NCBI GenBank assembly: GCA_043764095.1
Contig: JAYUKX010000203.1
Location: 20,004 to 84,003, forward strand
DNA: 64,000 nt
Direction: 5' to 3'
Source of the DNA: M3007 sp043764095
GTDB lineage: Bacteria; Bacteroidota; Bacteroidia; Chitinophagales; Saprospiraceae
Positions 35,101 to 41,786 of the stretch are shown here, one piece after another. The stretch's first letter is position 1; each line of letters starts with the position of its first letter. A program made the translations under genes and the position numbers. A model generated the notes under the pieces. The model worked only from the letters and a program-made list of their open reading frames with translations, ran no database searches and was not told the DNA's origin.

Positions 35101-37939
35101 TACTAGATCCTGCACTATTGCTCGCCACTAAAATAACAGTGTACTGCCCTGCTGTGGTATAGGTAACTACTGGGTTGGGTAGTGTACTTGTGCTAGGGAT
35201 TCCCCCAGGGAATTGCCAATTCAAGTTACTCGCATTACTAGAGGATGTATTGTTGAACTGGACAGTGAGCGGAGCACAGCCCGAAGTGGCTGTAGCATTG
35301 AAGTTAGCAGTTGGGGGTGTCGTAATAGTGATGCTTTGAATAGCAGTGCTTGTCCCGCAACTATTTAAGGAAGAAAGTACAACTTGATAAGTTCCATCAT
35401 TGAGATAAGTATGAGATGGGCTATTGAGTGTACTATTTGTCCCATCTCCAAAATTCCAAAAATAGGAGCTACCATTGTTGGTTGTATTGTTAAAACTAAC
35501 CGTAGCACCACTGATACTATTGGTAAAACCGCTAGCAGGCACAGTGAGTACAGTTATTTGTTGTGTTGCTGTATTGGGGCCGGCTATATTACTCGCTGTC
35601 AATGAAGCGGTAAATGTTCCAGGGGTATTGTATGTTACAGTAACGTTGTTGGCTGTAGAAGTAGCAGGACTGCCGCCTGGGAACGACCACTGCACAGCAG
35701 TCGCATTTGTGGAGTTATTGCTGAACTCTACGGTAAGTGGTCCACATGCAGTAGTAGGTGTAGCCGTAAATGCAGCAACAGGGGGCGTAGCAAGCACAAC
35801 AGTTTTATTACTGGTTGAAGTGCCACAAATATTAGTTGTCGTAAATGTTACATTGTATGTACCTCCAGTAGTAAAGGTATGGGTTGGGTTTTGGAGTGTA
35901 CTGGTAGTGCCATCGCCAAAATTCCACAAGAAGCCAGTTCCATTGGGCGAAATTCCTGTAAAATTAACGGTATTACCATTTATCGTGAAGGTGAAATTTG
36001 ATATTGGTGCTGATATAGCCGTAATTAAATCTTGACTTGTAGCAACTGCCGATCCCACTGCATTATAGGCTGTTAAAGTGACAGAATAGACACCTGGTAT
36101 CTGATAAACTACAATTGGATTAGGTTGGTTAGATGCTGTAGGCGTTCCACCGGGGAATTGCCAAGCATAGGATGTGGCATTCGAAGACGAGTTATTGGTA
36201 AAGTTAACAGCCAATGGAGTGCATCCTGTGGTAACCGAAGGCGTAAACGCAGCAGTTGGAGCAGTATTGATTACGGCAGTTTTAACAACCGTTCCGCAAG
36301 GCCCTACAACTGTTAATTTAACAAAATAAGTTCCTCCTTCTCCATAAGTATAAGTTGGATCTTCTTCGGTACTCGTACCTCCGTCTCCAAAATCCCATTC
36401 GAAAGATGTTACATTCGTTGCCGTAGTATTGAAAGTAACCGTAAGACCATTTACCGTGGATGTAAAACTGGCTGTTGGTGCTGGCAAAATAGTGATTTGC
36501 TTTGAAAGGGTGGCCTGAACGCCTGTTCCATTGTTCAGAATAAGGGTAATATTTTTAATGCCAGCGGTACCCCACGTTACCGTTGGATTTTGTAAGGTAG
36601 ATGTAGCGGGTATCCCTCCTGGGAATGTCCAATTGTAGGTATTTATGGTTCCAGTGGATTCATTAGTAAATGATATTGCTTGGTTGACACAACCTGGATT
36701 AGGATTCCAAGAAAATGCTGGTGTTGGTGCTACTCCACCTCCACAAGGAGAAAGGCATCCATTATTGATTCGTGAAGTGATAAAATTACTAATGCTACTC
36801 GTAGAAGCAGAACTCCAGGTAGTAGATGTAGATACAAATGGACACATAATAAATACAGTACCGCCAGTAGGACAATTGTCGTGGCTGGCGCTAAAATTAT
36901 GCCCAATCTCGTGTGAACCCAAACAACGCAATAACTCTGCATTGCTCGAAAAATCCTGTAAAACGTGGTATTTATTACTATTACAAACAGCATTTAGATA
37001 TGCAATGCCAATTGTAGCTCCATCAAGATCAATATTCGTCCACATCTCTGCCAAATCATAAGGTACTCCAAAACCACCGGCATTGCCCCAGTTTCTAAAG
37101 TTATCCAAATAAGTACCGGCCACAGATGATGCCCCCCATGGATTGGAAGCAGAAACAATTTGAATGACAATATTAAACTGAATATCATGGTTAAAATTGC
37201 CGGCATAATCACCTTCTACATCATTGATTACTGCAATATTGTGCGATTGGACAGCACTAGCACTACCATATTTGCTTAACATAGAGGCATCCGACGCAAT
37301 TGCTAAATCTACTTGGTAGCAAGCAGAACTATTATCCGCCTGCATTTTTTCTTTTACTTTTTGATCTACTTCCTCTTCTAAATGGCTATGGTCGGTGCCA
37401 CAACCCATGTCGAGACCATCCGTAATAACAGCATGACTAGGATAAAGGATATAGAGATCTTTTGCAAAAGATGGGTCAATGTACCATAAAGGTTGTATAT
37501 TTAATTTTTCACCATTTTCAGTAATAAACCCATAAATTAGATCCGAGTCCAAGGTGAGTCGCACCTTTTCATTGCTGGCAATATTATATCCTCTGTACGG
37601 GCGAACCGTAAATGGCAAATCGAATGCCGCAGATTCGGTTTGATAAGATAGCCGATAATTCGGATCTAAAATATCGTTGTATTGGAGTTGAAGCCCCAAA
37701 TGATGTTGCCCAAGGTGTAAAAATAATGCCTCGTTTTCTTCGCCTTCATTTCTTGCAAAAGTACTAATCGCACTAGCATCTAAACGGAATACTTCCCATT
37801 CAGTGAATCGTTGGCTAATTTTTGGGTGCTGTACTTCTACAGCAGTACCGATAAAATTTTGTGAAAATAAAGGGAGGCTACATAAACAAAAGGCCATTGC
37901 AAAAAGCAACTGGCAAATACGGAAACGACAAACAAGCAT
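32159..37939 (-). CDS. Giant secreted metalloprotease with 18 PKD domains and T9SS sorting domain
   Basis: 1926 residues: signal peptide (1-26), a propeptide-like region, a metzincin (reprolysin-like) peptidase domain with SHEIGHNFSASHDN around residues 342-355 (His, His and His/Asp zinc ligands and catalytic Glu), then 18 PKD domains (about 400-1840), and a T9SS sorting domain (LFPNPNQGTFTLNMELE...SLPAGVYSFRIS). The PKD domains alternate strictly between two kinds. Type A begins with GC and carries WxFPGGxP; type B carries WNFGDG and an NxCG near its end. This makes nine A-B pairs of about 158 residues. It is probably a cell-surface or released protease with a long stalk that binds protein or polysaccharide. 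The DNA of the array (about 32440-36725) is a degenerate tandem repeat of about 475 bp. Confidence 0.9.
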   Translation of the reverse strand: MLVCRFRICQLLFAMAFCLCSLPLFSQNFIGTAVEVQHPKISQRFTEWEVFRLDASAISTFARNEGEENEALFLHLGQHHLGLQLQYNDILDPNYRLSYQTESAAFDLPFTVRPYRGYNIASNEKVRLTLDSDLIYGFITENGEKLNIQPLWYIDPSFAKDLYILYPSHAVITDGLDMGCGTDHSHLEEEVDQKVKEKMQADNSSACYQVDLAIASDASMLSKYGSASAVQSHNIAVINDVEGDYAGNFNHDIQFNIVIQIVSASNPWGASSVAGTYLDNFRNWGNAGGFGVPYDLAEMWTNIDLDGATIGIAYLNAVCNSNKYHVLQDFSSNAELLRCLGSHEIGHNFSASHDNCPTGGTVFIMCPFVSTSTTWSSASTSSISNFITSRINNGCLSPCGGGVAPTPAFSWNPNPGCVNQAISFTNESTGTINTYNWTFPGGIPATSTLQNPTVTWGTAGIKNITLILNNGTGVQATLSKQITILPAPTASFTSTVNGLTVTFNTTATNVTSFEWDFGDGGTSTEEDPTYTYGEGGTYFVKLTVVGPCGTVVKTAVINTAPTAAFTPSVTTGCTPLAVNFTNNSSSNATSYAWQFPGGTPTASNQPNPIVVYQIPGVYSVTLTAYNAVGSAVATSQDLITAISAPISNFTFTINGNTVNFTGISPNGTGFLWNFGDGTTSTLQNPTHTFTTGGTYNVTFTTTNICGTSTSNKTVVLATPPVAAFTATPTTACGPLTVEFSNNSTNATAVQWSFPGGSPATSTANNVTVTYNTPGTFTASLTASNIAGPNTATQQITVLTVPASGFTNSISGATVSFNNTTNNGSSYFWNFGDGTNSTLNSPSHTYLNDGTYQVVLSSLNSCGTSTAIQSITITTPPTANFNATATSGCAPLTVQFNNTSSSNASNLNWQFPGGIPSTSTLPNPVVTYTTAGQYTVILVASNSAGSSTSTQTNLISANTIPITAFTNTVNGYQVSFTNTSTGANTYNWVFGNGSTSTLENPSFVYPSAGTYTVTLTTSNACGSSSSTQTINIVESPTAAFSATPTTGCNSLTVQFTNTSAGNPTTFAWQFPGGNPASSTNASPVVTYNSPGAYTVILTATNSAGSGSSTQTNYINVGTAPNSGFTAATASNISTFTNTSIGATTYSWNFGDNTTSTLANPTHNYTTDGVYTVILTASNNCGTNTSTQVVTIVTPPTAGFTVSNGNGCVPLIVTYNNTSSSNATTFNWQFAGGTPSSSTAQNPAVTYANTGTYSAVLTVSNSAGTSSTTQTNIITVGTVPSAGFIINQNGANTSFSNTSNGATTYNWDFGDGGTANTINPNHIYNNDGTYTVTLTATNTCGNTTSTQTIVVTTPPIANFTATGSNGCAPTTVTFNNTSSSNATSFSWLFPGGTPASSSATNPVVEYNTPGEYSVILTASNALGNSTVTQTNLVVVGGAPIAGFQLASNNNEVVFTNTSSLNATAYNWNFGDGSTSTDISPSHTYLNDGNYTVVLTTSNSCGSATFTQTVTIITPPTAGFIANNTTGCAALSVQFSNTSSPNATTFAWLFPGGTPDTSSLPNPTIVYPQGGSYPVTLTATNAAGSATIMQENVVIVSTTPTPLFTYQTGGLSAQFTNASFNANSYTWNFGDGGSSTGVNPVHNYTVPGTYIVTLQATNICGTETYTQTISITGSAPIAQFTAGEQTTGCAPFTVQFTDQSIGQPSAWAWTFVGGTPSTSTLQNPVVVYNSPGVYSASLQVTNLFGSNSSTQNELITVNTTPIANFAANVLANGTVQFNNTTQNGISYQWNFGDGTPASTEISPSHTYSQSGTYTVSLSAINGCGVSVYQTNVIIDVVGVQDQAWINHFQLFPNPNQGTFTLNMELEQKSSRLSFEMINPIGQLIRRDISDAGTRTLVKTFDYGSLPAGVYSFRISNSESAFVIKVNIVE

Positions 37940-38062
37940 GTGAATTTAAGTTAAAGCAATAATAAGTATGAAAATTAGGGATTAAATTAAACAAAATAAG
38001 TAGTTACGGACAGCTGATTATTCATCAAGTAATTGAGCAGCTAAGGTAATTAATTTGTCATC

Positions 38063-38094
38063 TTTGCAAGTTGTTAAATTGATTTATACCTTTG
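38063..38094 (+). promoter_or_regulatory. Promoter of the barrel protein gene
   Basis: TTTG (38063-38066) and TACCTTTG (38087-38094) are 20 bases apart, the same spacing as in the rplY promoter. Transcription should start about 40 bases before the ATG at 38139. Confidence 0.75.
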
Positions 38095-38138
38095 CGTGCG
38101 TTTAATATTCATTCATTTGTTAAAAATTAGCATAAAAA

Positions 38139-38765
38139 ATGACAAAATACACTTTTCGTACATCATTGATCGGGCTTTTGATAGCGGTATTTGCTACTGT
38201 TAGCTTTGCCCAAAGTACCACATTCCTCGATTTTGAGGATAATAAAAAAAAGAAGAAAAAGAAAAAAGAAAAAACAGAATTTAAGCAAAAACTCTGGTAC
38301 GGAGCAGGAATCGGGCTAGGGTTTAGTGCTTATAATGGAGAACGTGCTTTTGGATTAAGTGTAGCACCGATGGTGGGCTACAAAATTATTCCAAGAATTT
38401 CTGTTGGCCCCCGCGTATCCCTAGCTTATACATCACAAAAGGTTTTTGGATACAAAGCATTTCAATTGCTGGATACTGAAGTGGGTGCTTTCCTTCGAAT
38501 CCACGCATTTAGAGGCTTTTTCCTTCAAGGGGAAATTGCACAAGGTTGGGATCAAGAACTTTATCAAAACTCAAGTTCTGGTGAGATTTTCAAAGATTCA
38601 GAAAGAGTTATTAATCCTTATGTAGGCATTGGTTATAATTATTCTGGTGGACAGGGCGGCCCTGGTCAAGAGATATCATTGATGTATAATTTCCGGATTG
38701 CTAATGACGTCTTTACCAATCAAACACCTTTACAGTTCCGACTGGCCTTTACATTTGGTTTTTAA
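38139..38765 (+). CDS. Small outer-membrane beta-barrel protein with poly-lysine tract
   Basis: 208 residues: signal peptide (1-24, ending FAQS), a short acidic piece (LDFEDN), a run of eight Lys in a Lys/Glu-rich stretch (about 33-46), and then an alternating-hydrophobic barrel of about eight strands (YGAGIGLGFSAYN, SVAPMVGYKIIPRISVGPRV, GIGYNY) ending in Phe (LAFTFGF), the usual C-terminal signature of an outer-membrane barrel. Function is unknown. The Lys tract is encoded by an almost pure A/G run (38240-38275) that could slip in replication and switch the gene off. It has a strong promoter and is followed by a terminator shared with the convergent gene. Confidence 0.8.
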   Translation: MTKYTFRTSLIGLLIAVFATVSFAQSTTFLDFEDNKKKKKKKKEKTEFKQKLWYGAGIGLGFSAYNGERAFGLSVAPMVGYKIIPRISVGPRVSLAYTSQKVFGYKAFQLLDTEVGAFLRIHAFRGFFLQGEIAQGWDQELYQNSSSGEIFKDSERVINPYVGIGYNYSGGQGGPGQEISLMYNFRIANDVFTNQTPLQFRLAFTFGF

Positions 38766-38794
38766 AACCTATGCTATAACTAGTAAATGAAGTG

Positions 38795-38843
38795 GATAAC
38801 CAATGTTTTTATGTTTTGCTGAAAACATTGGTTATCATTTTTT
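38795..38843 (+). terminator. Terminator between convergent genes
   Basis: GATAACCAATGTTTT (38795-38809) pairs perfectly with AAAACATTGGTTATC (38822-38836), followed by ATTTTTTCC. It ends the barrel gene and faces the SWIM gene. Confidence 0.8.
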
Positions 38844-38859
38844 CCTAAAAACATCGTTG

Positions 38860-40560
38860 CTAAAGCACCCGCCGCTCATAAATTTCACTCATTGTTTCCA
38901 CTAAACCAGAGCGTTCTGGAAAATCTTTGGATAACTTTGAGATAATTTGTTTAACAGCCAATTGCCGTTTTTGCCGTAATAAAATAGCCAACCGATCACG
39001 TACAAACTCGGAGCCAGGTCTTCCAAAATGTGCAGATAAATGTGCTCCCAAGGGTTCTACCATTAGACGTACCAAATCCGTATCAGTAAGGTAATTGGCA
39101 TATTCAATACACAGCTCAAGATCTGATTGCTGCTCCAACCACAGCGCAAGTACTTCTTGTTCCCCCTGATAGGCCAATAATTGGGCTATTCGTGTAGGAG
39201 AACCATTTTTTTGCGTAAAATCAAGCAAATTTTGATAACCTTTTGGCCAGTTTTTTCCATTGATTTGTTTGATCTGATCAATGGTTTCTGTGCGTCCAAA
39301 TGTAACAAAAATACCTTGTAAATACTGAATTTGCGCACCAGTATCGCCAGTTATTTCAGCAATATAGAAGCGTAGTTTTTCAAATTCGGACTTACGCAAT
39401 GGGGTTAATTGGCAATGCTCAAAGATAAAATCTAACACCGCAGCGGCAATTGGGTAGGTTTTAAAATAATACAATTCCAGCAGTGCATTCCGCATATTGG
39501 GCGTTACTTCTGGGTTTTTTCCTGCTGGGGTAAGTACTGTTCTAAAAACACTAACTACATTTTCTGTTTTACCCAAACGAGCCAATGTCAAAATATACAA
39601 ATAAAGTAAATGTAGGTTTTCTGGTTGGTCATTTGCCATATAAGCTTGCGCAATCTGGTCAAAACGCAACGCATCTCTTTGCGCACATTCGGCCATAAAT
39701 ACATTCACCTCGCGGTGTAATGCTTCTGGGAATTTTTGGCCAGTCACCATTTGTAGAAAAAGATCCCACACCATATCCCTCAGTTCGGGCGATACCGCAT
39801 CAGATTGATAAACTTGCATTAATTGGCTACAATATGCTTGACAAATATCGCATAACCTACTTTTTACGGGTTCAGGATTAATATTGGCTAGAGGTGCAAG
39901 AATTTGAACGATTGCACCGGTAATTTTAAAAGCAATGGTATGGTCACCTTCGTTTTGTGCAGATTCAAGCCGATTGTCCAAATCGTACATTACTTTTCTA
40001 ATGCGCTTAAAATCAACTTCTTTTATCTGTGTTTTATTTTTGGGCAATACTGATTCCAGTAATGTGCTATAGGCATTGCCATTGCCGGCCAACATATCTG
40101 CAAAACGGGTTTTGAAGGCCAATGCAAAATCACGGTCGCGTCGGGCGTAATCACGTACGAAATCTTGTAGCACCTCAACAGGAACTTCCGGTAAAATTTT
40201 ATGTACTGTAAAACGAGTGGTTTCTGGTTGGTTAACCGAATTCTCCCGCGCTTTCCGCTCTTTCTCCTCTGCGCTTTGGTTTAAGAATTTTCTTAAAAAT
40301 AACAATGAAGCAGCAATATGCGAACACATGAGTTTGCGTGGTTCACTCCAACACTCACAGGCATACGCCTTTATCTTGCTAGGCGTAATGATTACCTCTG
40401 TTTCAAATTCATACTCATCATCCCGCACTTTGGAAATCCAAAAATGCCGTTCTACTTCCCGCAGGCTATGGACTTTGCCGGAAGAAACGAACTCCTGTGC
40501 CGCAGCCCGCGTAGTGCTGCTGATTTGGTATTCAAAATCCGATAAAGCGTATTTATTCAT
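38860..40560 (-). CDS. SWIM zinc-finger protein with helical repeat C-terminus
   Basis: 566 residues, cytoplasmic. The N-terminal part carries a SWIM zinc finger at about residues 65-85 (ACECWSEPRKLMCSHIAASL: C-x-C, ten residues, C-x-H), a fold that binds DNA or protein. The remaining 450 residues are helical and TPR/HEAT-like, without a helicase or other enzymatic motif. In many bacteria SWIM proteins are encoded beside a SNF2-type helicase, but none is present here. A coordinating role in DNA metabolism is an inference. The neighbours are convergent (barrel gene) and divergent (sixA). Confidence 0.8.
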   Translation of the reverse strand: MNKYALSDFEYQISSTTRAAAQEFVSSGKVHSLREVERHFWISKVRDDEYEFETEVIITPSKIKAYACECWSEPRKLMCSHIAASLLFLRKFLNQSAEEKERKARENSVNQPETTRFTVHKILPEVPVEVLQDFVRDYARRDRDFALAFKTRFADMLAGNGNAYSTLLESVLPKNKTQIKEVDFKRIRKVMYDLDNRLESAQNEGDHTIAFKITGAIVQILAPLANINPEPVKSRLCDICQAYCSQLMQVYQSDAVSPELRDMVWDLFLQMVTGQKFPEALHREVNVFMAECAQRDALRFDQIAQAYMANDQPENLHLLYLYILTLARLGKTENVVSVFRTVLTPAGKNPEVTPNMRNALLELYYFKTYPIAAAVLDFIFEHCQLTPLRKSEFEKLRFYIAEITGDTGAQIQYLQGIFVTFGRTETIDQIKQINGKNWPKGYQNLLDFTQKNGSPTRIAQLLAYQGEQEVLALWLEQQSDLELCIEYANYLTDTDLVRLMVEPLGAHLSAHFGRPGSEFVRDRLAILLRQKRQLAVKQIISKLSKDFPERSGLVETMSEIYERRVL

Positions 40561-40580
40561 TTCAAAATCCTAAAAAGAGA

Positions 40581-40613
40581 CAAATTTAAGGGAATTTGAA
40601 AAAAAAGAGACAA
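40581..40613 (-). promoter_or_regulatory. Promoter of the SWIM gene
   Basis: On the minus strand TTG (40613-40611) and TAAATTTG (40588-40581) are 22 bases apart, 20 bases before the start codon. Confidence 0.55.
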
Positions 40614-40688
40614 TTACATCGAAATATTTTGTTTTAATCGCATTAATGTCTCATTTTTGCCATTCTCAAATCTATAAATACTATTATT

Positions 40689-41183
40689 GTGCGGCATTTA
40701 TTTTTAATCAGACATGCAAAATCCAGCTGGGATAACCCAATGCTTAGGGATTTTCAACGCCTTTTGAACGATCGTGGACTCGTAACAGCACCTAAAATGG
40801 CGCAATTGATCTGGAAGGAAGGTATCCGACCCGATCTGATTGTAACCAGTCCTGCAAGGCGGGCGATTGATACAGCGCGATTTTTTGGATTGCAAAATGG
40901 TATTATGGACGATCATTTTGTGCCTGAACCCGCCATTTACGAAGCATCTCCGATGGATATTATGCGGGTCATCAGTAAATTGCCCGATGAAGCAACAACA
41001 GTTTTTTTATTTGGACATAATCCTACTTTTACGGAAGTTGCCAACCAGTTTACGGAAAATTATTTTGATAATATTCCAACCTGCGGTATCGTACAATTGG
41101 AGTCTAGTGCAGAAACTTGGCGTTCACTTTATGAAAATAATACCATTGTGAAAAAATATTGGTTTCCGAAAGAAGTTTTGTAA
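40689..41183 (+). CDS. sixA: SixA-like phosphohistidine phosphatase
   Basis: 164 residues of the histidine phosphatase superfamily. The catalytic RHA motif is in FLIRHAKSSWDNP (His about 9), with the second arginine in TSPARRAIDTARFF and the second histidine in FLFGHNPTFTEVAN. SixA removes phosphate from phosphohistidine, for example on histidine-containing phosphotransfer proteins. The start is a GTG at 40689, because no ATG fits the family N-terminus. It is the first of three plus-strand genes, followed by hemJ after 69 bases. Confidence 0.88.
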   Translation: MRHLFLIRHAKSSWDNPMLRDFQRLLNDRGLVTAPKMAQLIWKEGIRPDLIVTSPARRAIDTARFFGLQNGIMDDHFVPEPAIYEASPMDIMRVISKLPDEATTVFLFGHNPTFTEVANQFTENYFDNIPTCGIVQLESSAETWRSLYENNTIVKKYWFPKEVL

Positions 41184-41252
41184 TCCTTTATTCCAACACC
41201 GTTCCTTATCTTGCAGCCTTTAATTTTTACACCTTCCTAAAAGATAGGAAAA

Positions 41253-41786
41253 ATGCTTTATCAAGTTTCAAAATCGTTACACCTTATTGGAATGGTCTCG
41301 TGGATGGCCGGTGTGTTCTATCTCGTCCGAATTATGGTCAACCACGCAGAAGCCTTGCAATTGAAAGGAGAAGCACGTGATATTTTAGCGCGCCAGTACA
41401 GTAAAATGGAATGGAAGGCGTATCGTATTATCATTATGCCAGCAGTGATCATCACTTGGTCGTTTGGTTGTACGATGCTTAGTCTTCAAACCGTATGGCT
41501 CACCCAAGGTTGGATGCACGCCAAATTGTTTTTTTTGGTGTTGTTGACCATTTATACACATTATTGTAAATCGCATATCCGTCTTTTGGAGGCCGAAACT
41601 TCTACTTTTACGCATGTCCATTACCGCGCAATGAATGAAATACCTACTATTTTGATGGTGGCAATTATCTTTTTGGCGGTTTTTAAACAACTCATCAATT
41701 GGTGGTACCTAGGCATCGGATTAGGATTGTTCTCGGCGCTCATTTTTTATGCTGTGAAAAAAGCGGCAGCAAAAATGTCTTCATAA
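41253..41786 (+). CDS. hemJ: HemJ-type protoporphyrinogen IX oxidase (CopD/UPF0093 family)
   Basis: 177 residues with four or five membrane helices. The conserved features of HemJ are present: the early His in SKSLHLIGMVSWMAGVFYL with the following VRIMVNH, KMEWKAYRIIIMPAV, the WMHAKLFFLVLLTIYTHYC segment, and the closing RAMNEIPTILMVAIIFLAVFK. HemJ oxidises protoporphyrinogen IX to protoporphyrin IX in haem synthesis, probably using bound haem. The stop codon is directly followed by the ATG of the TIR gene with no base between, so the two should be translated together. Confidence 0.9.
   Translation: MLYQVSKSLHLIGMVSWMAGVFYLVRIMVNHAEALQLKGEARDILARQYSKMEWKAYRIIIMPAVIITWSFGCTMLSLQTVWLTQGWMHAKLFFLVLLTIYTHYCKSHIRLLEAETSTFTHVHYRAMNEIPTILMVAIIFLAVFKQLINWWYLGIGLGLFSALIFYAVKKAAAKMSS

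Noticed and set aside
32440..36725. Plus-strand open frames within the PKD array
   Set aside because: They are antisense shadows of a repetitive coding region with an intact minus-strand protein.
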